Origin: Proteobacteria bacterium UBA6920
Lineage (GTDB): Bacteria; Pseudomonadota; Gammaproteobacteria; SG8-11
Length of the DNA: 10,772 nucleotides
Assembly: GCA_002448875.1 (NCBI GenBank)
Contig: DKAS01000009.1
Coordinates: 2,515 to 13,286 of the forward strand
Direction of reading: 5' to 3'
This document shows positions 1 to 5,396 of this stretch, one piece after another. Position numbers and translations under genes: made by a program. Numbering within the stretch: the first letter of the stretch is position 1; each line of letters opens with the position of its first letter. The notes under the pieces are model-generated. The model worked only from the letters and a program-made list of their open reading frames with translations, did not search any database and was not told the origin of the DNA.

Positions 1-720
1 TATCTTGGCGATTTCCCAGGCGGTTTTACCTTCGCTGGCCCACAGCAGACATTCTTTTTCCCGACGCGTGAATTCGGGTTTGAGCCGCTCACCGCTCAGG
101 CCGGCGCCGTTATTCTGCGGCAGGCAGCGTTTGACGGCATCGCAGATATAGATGCTCAAGGGCTGGGCGCGTGACAGCGCGGGGCGGATGACGGCTTCCG
201 CGGCGTCGCCCTGCAGGCCGGTGGCCAGACAGAATATTCCCAGGGTGCCGTTGGCCGTGTAAGTCGGAATCGCCAGTCCATCGCAGATTCCGTATTTGCT
301 GGCTTTGGCGATCAAGGCGGTGGATTCGGGGCGATTTACCAGACCCTGTCGCAGAATGTCCGACCATTTGATCGGCGTGTCGAACAGGGTGGAATAGGTG
401 AACACCGGGTCGATAGTGAAATACTCGTTCTCCCGATATTCTTTCTCCCACGCCTTGGGATAGTTGTGTATGACTGTAATCTTGGGGGTGACCAGGGACT
501 GCAGGGTGCATAGGGTAAACGAGAAATAATCCATGCCTAAATTGCGGGCAAAGTCGGCGCAGACAGCCTGGATCTGCTCCGTGGTTGTGGCTCCGTGCAG
601 GCGTTCTGTCCAATGGAAAAGATCGGTATCCATATGCTGTCGATACTCTGCCCGGCTGGGTAGCCCTGTTGGGGGTGCGGGAAAAGAATAATGTCGCCAA
701 TTTCTCTCTATGGCTTGCAT
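1..720 (-). CDS. LuxR-family autoinducer-binding transcriptional regulator (3' end outside window)
   Basis: This is probably a quorum-sensing regulator that binds an acyl-homoserine lactone and then DNA. The frame is open from an ATG at 720 to the window edge (240 codons, C-terminus missing). Residues 88-91 (YPKAW), Y95, D104-P105, W119 and the YGICDG segment (143-148) match the conserved ligand-pocket positions of the LasR/TraR autoinducer domain. The LuxR helix-turn-helix begins near residue 217 (FTRREKECLLWASEGKT, then WEIAKI) and is cut before the recognition helix. The start is uncertain. ATG 720 adds 29 residues before the domain and has no ribosome binding site, with a hairpin directly upstream. 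ATG 633 (MDTDLFHW) fits the usual LuxR N-terminus but also lacks a clear site. No luxI synthase gene lies in the window; one could be just to the left, or this may be a LuxR solo. The family call is secure; the ligand is inference. Confidence 0.9.
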   Translation of the reverse strand, partial: MQAIERNWRHYSFPAPPTGLPSRAEYRQHMDTDLFHWTERLHGATTTEQIQAVCADFARNLGMDYFSFTLCTLQSLVTPKITVIHNYPKAWEKEYRENEYFTIDPVFTYSTLFDTPIKWSDILRQGLVNRPESTALIAKASKYGICDGLAIPTYTANGTLGIFCLATGLQGDAAEAVIRPALSRAQPLSIYICDAVKRCLPQNNGAGLSGERLKPEFTRREKECLLWASEGKTAWEIAKI

Positions 721-721
721 G

Positions 722-742
722 CCAGGCGTAGGGAGAGCCTGG
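722..742. repeat. Inverted repeat abutting the luxR-type start
   Basis: CCAGGC at 722-727 and GCCTGG at 737-742 are perfect arms around a 9-base spacer. The repeat ends one base from ATG 720 and covers the position where a ribosome binding site should be. In mRNA it would fold over the start. It could also be a dyad operator, but it lacks the CTG-N10-CAG shape of a lux box. Its function is unknown. Confidence 0.4.
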
Positions 743-876
743 TGCGCAAATCGTAAAAAAAGTGTAAACCATAATAATGAAAAAAAACAGAAATGCCTTG
801 CGGGCGTTCGACCCGATACGACAACAAGGGTCGGGCTGAGCGGCGAACCGGTTAGCATATCCACGAGGTATGTGTG

Positions 877-904
877 CGGCATTGTCGCCAGTGGGGCAAT
901 GCCG
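877..904 (-). terminator. Possible hairpin terminator after the GST gene
   Basis: CGGCATTG (877-884) and CAATGCCG (897-904) form a perfect 8-bp stem with a 12-base loop. It starts 12 bases past the GST stop codon. No T-run follows, so it is not a textbook intrinsic terminator. It may stabilise the 3' end or act with Rho. Apart from this and the repeat at 722-742, the 721-916 gap shows only a weak dyad (CGACCC/GGGTCG, near 810-832) and an AT-rich stretch at about 753-790, probably the promoter region of the luxR-type gene. I could not assign a convincing -35/-10 pair there. Confidence 0.35.
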
Positions 905-916
905 GGTCCCGCGCGC

Positions 917-1579
917 TCAGGCAGTGTAGGGCTCGAACGCGGGCAGGCGTTCGCTTTCACGCTGACCGGCACTGACCCATTCGACCACTGCGGGCAGGGA
1001 TGCAACCGCGTCCACATAGGCGGCGCATACCGGATCCAGGGGCACGCCATAGGTTTTGAAACGCAGGGTTACCGGCGCGTACATGGCGTCGGCTATCGTG
1101 AAGTGGCCAAACAACAGCGCCCCGTCGGCACCGTAGTCCACCCGGCATTGGCGCCAGAGGGCGGTAATGCGCTCGATATCGGCGCGACTTTCCGTGGTCA
1201 GCCCCTTGCCGGGAAAGGTCGACCGGCAATTCATCGGCATGTTGTGGCGCAGGGCGCTGAACCCGGCATGCATTTCGGCGCTGATCGAGCGGGCGACGGC
1301 GCGTGGTGCCCGGTCCCGCGGCCACAAATTCTTTTCCGGGAACATTTCATTGATGTATTCAGCGATGGCCAGGGAATCCCACAGGCGCAGCTGGCCGTGA
1401 TGCAGGGCCGGCACCAGGCCGGAGGGCGACCAGCGGAGCAGTTGTTCCCTGCTGTTCTCCTGGTACAGGGGGATGCGGACTTCCTTGAAATCAATGCCCG
1501 CCTGGCGCAATACCAGCCACGGGCGCATGGACCAGGAGGAGTAGTTCTTGTTACCGATTATCAGGGTCAAGGATGACAT
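917..1579 (-). CDS. Glutathione S-transferase family protein
   Basis: Predicted cytosolic GST of 220 residues, a normal length for the family. The N-terminal thioredoxin fold has the NYSSWSMRPW segment (residues 12-21), which supplies the candidate catalytic Ser/Tyr. SGLVPAL (53-59) has the cis-proline that contacts glutathione, and WDSLAIAEY (67-75) has the Asp-Ser that binds the gamma-glutamyl group. The helical C-terminal domain carries the N-capping box T161-I-A-D164 in FTIADAMYAPV. The SAEMHAGFSALR and MPMNCR segments are typical of a proteobacterial subgroup of uncharacterised GSTs. ATG 1579 is well supported by AAGGAG about 9 bases upstream. The gene seems monocistronic, with hairpins near both ends. 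Members of this group may conjugate glutathione to electrophiles or act as isomerases; the substrate is unknown. A link to the neighbouring LuxR regulator is only positional. Confidence 0.92.
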   Translation of the reverse strand: MSSLTLIIGNKNYSSWSMRPWLVLRQAGIDFKEVRIPLYQENSREQLLRWSPSGLVPALHHGQLRLWDSLAIAEYINEMFPEKNLWPRDRAPRAVARSISAEMHAGFSALRHNMPMNCRSTFPGKGLTTESRADIERITALWRQCRVDYGADGALLFGHFTIADAMYAPVTLRFKTYGVPLDPVCAAYVDAVASLPAVVEWVSAGQRESERLPAFEPYTA

Positions 1580-1594
1580 GGCGGCGCTCCTTCG

Positions 1595-1626
1595 CGCTAC
1601 AGGGATTCCGTTGCCTCAGTGTAGCG
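1595..1626. repeat. Inverted repeat in the GST upstream region
   Basis: CGCTACA (1595-1601) and TGTAGCG (1620-1626) are perfect 7-bp arms with an 18-base spacer, 16 bases upstream of the GST start codon. On the minus strand a weak -10-like TACACT overlaps the distal arm. The repeat could be a dyad operator or a leader hairpin. No regulator can be assigned. Confidence 0.35.
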
Positions 1627-1684
1627 ACAAATATTCTCCAGGAAAACCCTGATGACCGCTCTGCGATCATTCACTGCCCCGGGG

Positions 1685-1713
1685 CCCTGCCGGCGCTTTC
1701 GTCGCCGGCAGGG
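1685..1713. terminator. Strong GC hairpin between lipoprotein and GST genes
   Basis: CCCTGCCGGCG (1685-1695) pairs perfectly with CGCCGGCAGGG (1703-1713), giving an 11-bp stem with a 7-base loop. It lies 19 bases past the lipoprotein stop codon, where transcription from that gene would be expected to end. No T-run follows on either strand, so it is an atypical terminator or an mRNA-stabilising structure. Confidence 0.4.
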
Positions 1714-1731
1714 TCGGCTGTGGGGCGCCGG

Positions 1732-2310
1732 CTATTGTCCGCTGCCAGCCTCCAGTATCTGTTTGCTGCCATCGCTCTTTGCCTCCCATTGTGGGAGATA
1801 TTCCGCCTTTTTCTCCTTTATGCTGCCGGCGTTTTCCTTGGCCCAGGCCAGGCCGGTGTCATCGATTCGCACCTGTTGCGTTCCTGCTATCCACTGCTGC
1901 ATTTCCTCCTGGGAAATCTGGCCGTTTTGCGGTCGAAAACTGAAGCGGGCTTTCCATACTCCCATGCGGGCGACCACCGCGGCGTAATAGGTTTTGTCGG
2001 CCAGCAGATTCGCGCGCATAAAATCTGCGCTTTCACCAACAACCATGAAGAGGTGTTCTCCCGGTTGCGTTTCATAGGCAATTTGCTTTTTCGCAGAAAG
2101 GGTGCCTATATACTCGTCATTGTCGTATAGCGTGGATTGAATGGCGCCACCGAAGGACGACGGACGCAGAAAAATCACCAGCGATTTGCCGGCTGAAGGC
2201 TTGGTAACTACTTCGTTCTCGGGTACCGGTTTCATATGCTGGCTCGCGCAGCCGCCTGCTCCCAGGGCGAAAATCACCAGCCAGACTGATAATACTATAT
2301 GTCTATACAT
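1732..2310 (-). CDS. Putative lipoprotein, DUF2846-like
   Basis: This encodes a 192-residue protein with an N-terminal signal of the lipoprotein type: a hydrophobic stretch at 5-18, then AGGC with Cys21 as the lipidation site. The residue after Cys21 is Ala, so sorting to the outer membrane is expected. Position -3 is Ala rather than Leu, so the lipobox is somewhat atypical. The mature part has GKSLVIFLRPSSFGG (41-55), LYDNDEYIGTL (61-71) and PGEHLF (83-88). This resembles the small DUF2846-type lipoproteins (conserved LRPSSF...G, PGEH), whose function is not established. ATG 2310 is set by AAGGAG about 9 bases upstream. The 5' end uses codons such as AGA, ATA, TTA and TCA that are rarer in the GC-rich neighbours, which may indicate acquisition. 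The gene looks monocistronic, with its own promoter near 2372-2400. Confidence 0.8.
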   Translation of the reverse strand: MYRHIVLSVWLVIFALGAGGCASQHMKPVPENEVVTKPSAGKSLVIFLRPSSFGGAIQSTLYDNDEYIGTLSAKKQIAYETQPGEHLFMVVGESADFMRANLLADKTYYAAVVARMGVWKARFSFRPQNGQISQEEMQQWIAGTQQVRIDDTGLAWAKENAGSIKEKKAEYLPQWEAKSDGSKQILEAGSGQ

Positions 2311-2371
2311 GACGGCATTCTCCTTGTTGCTGTTTTTTTTATCGAGCGATATCGACTTTGAGTCTCAGGCA

Positions 2372-2400
2372 AGAATAGGCACTGGCATAGCTGCTGGCAA
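2372..2400 (-). promoter_or_regulatory. Predicted sigma70 promoter for the lipoprotein gene
   Basis: On the minus strand TTGCCA (2395-2400; 5 of 6 match the -35 consensus) is followed after exactly 17 bases by TATTCT (2372-2377; 4 of 6 match). Transcription would begin near 2365, giving a leader of about 55 bases that includes a T-run and the AAGGAG site. The rest of the 2311-2514 gap is AT-rich near 2440-2462 and shows no gene. Confidence 0.45.
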
Positions 2401-2514
2401 GCGAATGTTCTGGCCGCTGGCCCGGCGTGGCGATCCTATTAAATGTGTTTTTTGTATATATTAGCCGACCGCTTGGTCATTGCACTTCAGGTCGTGGCAC
2501 GCAGGAGCTTAGGT

Positions 2515-2538
2515 AAAAAACTGCGGGCCCACCGTCAG
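2515..2538 (-). terminator. Intrinsic terminator of the methyltransferase unit
   Basis: Read on the minus strand, CTG-A-CGG pairs with CCGCAG: a six-pair stem with one bulged A and a five-base loop (TGGGC). Six T residues follow at once (2520 down to 2515). It begins 7 bases past the stop codon of the membrane-anchored methyltransferase. This is the best intrinsic terminator in the window, although the stem is short. Confidence 0.6.
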
Positions 2539-2544
2539 ATTGCG

Positions 2545-3198
2545 CTATGACACAGGGATTGACTCTGCTTTTTCCAAGTGCAGGGTATAGGCGATGGCGT
2601 TACCAAAAAATCCGGCTTGCCGGAAGCCCGCCGCCGTCGCTTCGCGCAGCACGCTGCTGCGCCGCTGAAAGTGCGGGTCGAAAATGATTTCCGTGACCGA
2701 CAGCAGACCGCCGGGTTTAAGCGCGGCGTGCACCGCCCGCAAGGCCGCCGGTCGATCGGGCACCTCACCCAGGACGGTGACCAGCAGGGCGCGGTCGGCC
2801 TGGTTGGGCGGTAGGGCAGCGGCAGTGATATCGGCCTCTATGAAATCGATGTTGGTCAGACCGGCGTGTCGCGCTTTGTCGCGCGTACGTTGCAACATGC
2901 CGGCCTGGATATCCAAGGCGAGCACCCGGCCGGTGGTTCCGACGGCGCGGGCGCAAGGCAGGGTCAAGCGACCGGGTCCGCAACCGATGTCCAGTACGGT
3001 CATGCCAGGTTGCAGGCGCAGGTGCTGGAGAATGACGGCGGCGCGGTTGGTGCGGGTGAAGGGATTGTCCATTTCCACCAGCCAGCGCAGCCACACCGGA
3101 CAAGGCAGTGATTGGCGTTGCGAGGCGTAACGCCAGATCAGGCCGGCGACGATGAGCAGGGCCGGTAGACCGATCGCTGACAGCATTGCCCAATGCAC
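2545..3198 (-). CDS. Membrane-anchored class I SAM-dependent methyltransferase
   Basis: This 217-residue protein has one N-terminal hydrophobic segment (about residues 5-22) followed by a Rossmann-fold methyltransferase. Motif I is VLDIGCGPG (68-76). The acidic residue ending strand 2 is D96 in LALDI, and EAD (121-123) is the adenine-contacting region. KPGGLLSVTE (161-170) is the usual post-motif strand. The segment PCPVWLRWLVEMDNPF (32-47) between the anchor and the fold is amphipathic and may help membrane placement. GTG 3198 is preferred because AGGGA lies about 8 bases upstream. ATG 3186 is the alternative, but it would shorten the protein before the anchor and lacks a good site. The gene follows the other methyltransferase by 53 bases with no promoter or terminator seen between, so the two are probably co-transcribed. 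The substrate is unknown; a membrane-associated or hydrophobic one is inferred from the anchor. Confidence 0.87.
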   Translation of the reverse strand: MHWAMLSAIGLPALLIVAGLIWRYASQRQSLPCPVWLRWLVEMDNPFTRTNRAAVILQHLRLQPGMTVLDIGCGPGRLTLPCARAVGTTGRVLALDIQAGMLQRTRDKARHAGLTNIDFIEADITAAALPPNQADRALLVTVLGEVPDRPAALRAVHAALKPGGLLSVTEIIFDPHFQRRSSVLREATAAGFRQAGFFGNAIAYTLHLEKAESIPVS

Positions 3199-3251
3199 GG
3201 CGGATTCCCTACATTCCTGGCGCCAGCCGGGTGCCGGCTCTGGTCATCACT

Positions 3252-3875
3252 TCAGGCGCGCACCGCCAACGCCAGAAAGACCGGATAGTGTCGGTCTTCC
3301 TTCTGCACGGTGTGCGCGGTGACGAAGCGTATATCGCTGAAGCCCGCATCTTCCAGCTTGGAGCGAAAAGAGTCGCGGGCAAAGCCGTGGTGATAGACGC
3401 CCTCGACGTCGGCGGGGTGAAAGCTGCCGTCTTCCTGATCCAGATCGGCCAGGGCGACACGGGCGCCCGGTTTGAGATGGGCGGCGAAGGTGCGCAGCAT
3501 TTTTTTCGTGTCCGCGACATGATGCATGGCCATGGCGCTGACAATCAGATCGAATTTATCGTCCAGCGGCTGCTCCAGAATATTCTGGCAGTGGGCGGTG
3601 ACCTTGCCGCGCAGCTCGGGTTTTTCCACCAGCTTGCTCAGCATGGCCGCGGAGATGTCGACGGCGGCGATGGCTTTGACTCGCGGCGCCAGATGGCTGC
3701 TGATCAGGCCGGTACCGGCACCGAAGTCCATTACCCGCATGTCTTCGTTCAGTGTCACCTGTTCCTGTATGGTTCGGCCAATGCCCGCCGACAGTAAGCG
3801 TGACATTTCCCGGGCGTCCCAGTCGCCCGCCTTGTCTTTGAACAGATCCGGTGTTGCACTGCCGCCGTTATTCAT
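3252..3875 (-). CDS. Class I SAM-dependent methyltransferase
   Basis: This is a predicted soluble methyltransferase of 207 residues. Motif I is VMDFGAGTG (48-56), D73 in AVDIS ends strand 2, and FDLIVSAMAMHHV (108-120) forms strand 4 and the following helix. HLKPGARVALADLD (133-146) is strand 5. HHV followed by AD is common in small-molecule methyltransferases of the UbiE/BioC-like superfamily. ATG 3875 is chosen because AGAGG lies 6 bases upstream. An in-frame ATG at 3893 has no such site, and the further upstream frame runs through the operator, so it is not coding. This gene is divergent from a TetR regulator, and a shared operator array lies about 95 bases upstream. It is therefore likely to be repressed by that regulator and induced by a ligand related to its substrate. 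The substrate cannot be told from sequence. Confidence 0.9.
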   Translation of the reverse strand: MNNGGSATPDLFKDKAGDWDAREMSRLLSAGIGRTIQEQVTLNEDMRVMDFGAGTGLISSHLAPRVKAIAAVDISAAMLSKLVEKPELRGKVTAHCQNILEQPLDDKFDLIVSAMAMHHVADTKKMLRTFAAHLKPGARVALADLDQEDGSFHPADVEGVYHHGFARDSFRSKLEDAGFSDIRFVTAHTVQKEDRHYPVFLALAVRA

Positions 3876-3939
3876 TTCCTGCCTCTTACCCATTTTTATA
3901 GCTGTGCCGCAAAGTTTCGCTCGGAGCCGGCGCGCGGGG

Positions 3940-3968
3940 TTGCGGGATGCCGCCGCTGTTTCTATAAT
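3940..3968 (+). promoter_or_regulatory. Predicted promoter of the first tetR gene
   Basis: TTGCGG (3940-3945) is followed after 17 bases by a perfect TATAAT (3963-3968). The start of transcription would fall near 3975, inside the palindrome array at 3969-4005. A bound TetR protein would therefore block initiation, consistent with autorepression. Confidence 0.5.
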
Positions 3969-4005
3969 CATACTCGCCGGTATGATTATCATACCGGATG
4001 GTATG
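3969..4005. promoter_or_regulatory. TetR operator array of four alternating half-sites
   Basis: The intergenic region between the first methyltransferase and the first tetR gene holds CATAC-N6-GTATG twice, at 3969-3984 and 3990-4005. The two copies are offset by exactly 21 bp, about two helical turns. The inner half-sites also form a perfect 21-bp palindrome at 3977-3997 (CCGGTATGAT, a central T at 3987, and its mirror). This is the size and symmetry expected for one or two TetR dimers. Its position between divergent promoters fits joint control of both genes. Which register is bound cannot be decided from sequence. Confidence 0.75.
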
Positions 4006-4014
4006 AACAGTCAA
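3988..4014 (-). promoter_or_regulatory. Possible promoter of the methyltransferase unit
   Basis: On the minus strand TTGACT (4009-4014) is followed by TATGAT (3988-3993). Both match consensus at 5 of 6 positions, but the spacer is only 15 bases. A second TATGAT at 3967-3972 has no good -35 partner. Both -10 candidates lie in the operator array, so repression is expected whichever is used. The short spacer may mean a weak or twisted promoter. Confidence 0.35.
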
Positions 4015-4031
4015 TCCCGGAGTTGTATTGC

Positions 4032-4631
4032 ATGACCACACAATCAGCCGGTAATGCGGCCAGTGGCAAGGAAGCAGACATCGTGCTGGCTGCCGAAGCC
4101 TTGTTTTTCAAGGCCGGCTACGGCGCCACCAGCATGGACCGCGTCGCCCTGGAAGCCGGCGTTACCAAGCAGACCGTTTACCGTTATTTCCCCTCCAAGG
4201 AACTGCTGTTCGTGGCGGTCATGCAGCGGGCGCGCTCCATGGAATTGCAGCCCTACACATTTGGCGACGCGCCCCTGGCTGACGAGTTAACCAACTTCGG
4301 CCAGAGCTTCCTGCGCTTTCATCTGCAACCGCGGGCCCTGGGTCTGTATCGCCTGCTGGTGAGCGAGGGCGCACTGCAGAAGAAACTGGCGACGGCCTTC
4401 GTTCAGGCCGGGCCGGCGATGTTCATCGCGCCCCTGGGCGCGTTTTTGCGTGTCCGCTGCGGCGTCACGCTGGATGCGGAATTCGCCGCGCGCATGTTCT
4501 GCAGCATGCTGCTGGCGCCGCGCAACGCCCTGCTCACCGGTGGCCGGAATCTGACCGCCGCCGCCCGTGAGGATCATGTCCGGCAGGTGGTCGCTTTGCT
4601 GCTGCCCGGGCTGCAGGGTGCTGTAGTCTGA
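4032..4631 (+). CDS. TetR-family transcriptional regulator (divergent from methyltransferases)
   Basis: This is a 199-residue one-component regulator. The N-terminal DNA-binding domain spans about residues 13-60: helix 1 is DIVLAAEALFFKAGY and the helix-turn-helix is SMDRVALEAGVTKQTVYRYF (34-53), followed by the usual F-x-S-K-E-L-L. The C-terminal ligand-binding domain is helical and has FHLQPRALGLYRLLVSEG (96-113), similar to AefR-like TetR C-terminal domains. ATG 4032 is chosen because CGGAG lies about 9 bases upstream; an in-frame TTG at 4023 is too close to that site. The predicted promoter and operator array lie just upstream and are shared with the divergent methyltransferase gene. Autorepression and repression of the methyltransferases are therefore the most likely roles. 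The ligand is unknown. The following 150 bases to the next gene hold a small dyad (CATGG/CCATG at 4636-4651) and the next promoter. Confidence 0.93.
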   Translation: MTTQSAGNAASGKEADIVLAAEALFFKAGYGATSMDRVALEAGVTKQTVYRYFPSKELLFVAVMQRARSMELQPYTFGDAPLADELTNFGQSFLRFHLQPRALGLYRLLVSEGALQKKLATAFVQAGPAMFIAPLGAFLRVRCGVTLDAEFAARMFCSMLLAPRNALLTGGRNLTAAAREDHVRQVVALLLPGLQGAVV

Positions 4632-4721
4632 ATTGCATGGGACAAACCATGTAGCATCCGCGGCCAGGCCGTAGATTCTAAGCCCCATTCGCCATCAACA
4701 CTGGCAAAACCCGCTGCTGGC

Positions 4722-4750
4722 TGGACAGGTATCGGGCGTGAGAATATTAT
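4722..4750 (+). promoter_or_regulatory. Predicted promoter of the tetR-hydrolase unit
   Basis: TGGACA (4722-4727) and TATTAT (4745-4750) each match consensus at 5 of 6 positions and are separated by exactly 17 bases. Transcription would begin near 4757, the centre of the palindrome at 4750-4763. The leader would be about 25 bases long. Confidence 0.6.
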
Positions 4751-4763
4751 AGACCCGGGTCTA
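4750..4763. promoter_or_regulatory. Palindromic operator candidate for the second TetR
   Basis: TAGACCCGGGTCTA is a perfect 14-bp palindrome. Its left end overlaps the last base of the -10 box and its centre is at the predicted transcription start. Flanking TTA and ATA extend the symmetry imperfectly. It sits 18 bases upstream of the tetR start codon, the usual place for an autorepressing TetR operator. It differs from the CATAC/GTATG operator of the other TetR gene, so the two regulators should not cross-react. Confidence 0.65.
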
Positions 4764-4781
4764 ATAAAAAGTTGGTGCGGA

Positions 4782-5396
4782 ATGGCAACCCATGCCCAGC
4801 GCCGCGATGCCACGCGGCGCAGGATACTCAATGCCGCCGCCGCCTTGTTCGCCAAACGCGGTTTCACCGCTACCTCGGTCGCTGCCATAGCGCGCCGCGC
4901 CCGGGTGGTGAAACAGACGTTTTATCAGCATTTTGACGGCAAGATGGATGTGCTGGTGATGCTGGGCAGGGAACAGGGCGCCGGGCAGGTGCAGCAATTA
5001 CTGGTGGCGGTGGCGGAGGGCGCTTCGGCGGTAGTCGCGCTGGAGCGCTACTACCTGGCATTGGCGCAGTGGTTCGAGGCGCAGGCGCCTATCGCCCGCG
5101 ATATCATCATTTCGGCGATACGTTTGCACGACCCCTTGTCCAACCGTCCGGAACTGTACGCGCACGACTTCACCAAAGCGGTATTGCGCGCCGCCCAACA
5201 GCAGGGGGAAGTCCGCGACGACATCAGCGCCGAGGTGCTGGCAACGGTGATCGGCGGCGCCTTTACTCTGGCGGTGGTGGATTGGAGTTGCCAACCCAAA
5301 GCCGGCCGGTTGACCGCGGCTTTCAGCGAAAGTCTGTGTGTTTTTCTGCACGGCGCGTCCGCACCTCTGTTCCGCAAGGAGATCAGTCATGGATGA
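4782..5396 (+). CDS. TetR-family transcriptional regulator (coupled to serine hydrolase)
   Basis: This is a 204-residue regulator. The DNA-binding domain occupies about residues 8-58: helix 1 is TRRRILNAAAALFAKRGF and the helix-turn-helix is TSVAAIARRARVVKQTFYQHF (31-51), followed by DGKMDVL. Most TetR proteins have G-V-S-x-x-x-x-Y in the turn; here it reads R-A-R-V-V-K-Q-T-F-Y. The rest is a helical ligand domain with no diagnostic subfamily motif that I recognise. ATG 4782 has only a weak purine-rich site (GGTGCGGA). The stop codon overlaps the start of the serine hydrolase gene by 8 bases, so the two are translationally coupled and share one promoter. A palindrome at the transcription start suggests autorepression of the pair. 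The inducer may be a hydrolase substrate or product, but this is inference. Confidence 0.92.
   Translation: MATHAQRRDATRRRILNAAAALFAKRGFTATSVAAIARRARVVKQTFYQHFDGKMDVLVMLGREQGAGQVQQLLVAVAEGASAVVALERYYLALAQWFEAQAPIARDIIISAIRLHDPLSNRPELYAHDFTKAVLRAAQQQGEVRDDISAEVLATVIGGAFTLAVVDWSCQPKAGRLTAAFSESLCVFLHGASAPLFRKEISHG

Noticed and set aside
722..742. A lux box upstream of the LuxR-type gene
   Set aside because: The dyad reads CCAGGC-N9-GCCTGG, not the CTG-N10-CAG form typical of lux boxes, so it was listed only as an inverted repeat.
110..772. A minus-strand open frame of 220 codons over the luxR-type region
   Set aside because: It is out of frame with the LuxR-family protein, whose autoinducer and helix-turn-helix motifs lie in another frame. 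Its product is compositionally odd (rich in R, H, P).
777..839. A possible 20-residue plus-strand peptide beginning MKKNRNAL
   Set aside because: It has no ribosome binding site and no similarity that I recognise. The AT-rich stretch is better explained as promoter DNA for the luxR-type gene.
710..1576. A plus-strand open frame of 288 codons opposite the GST gene
   Set aside because: It is antisense to a well-supported GST with a good ribosome binding site, has no recognisable domain, and starts across the end of the luxR-type gene.
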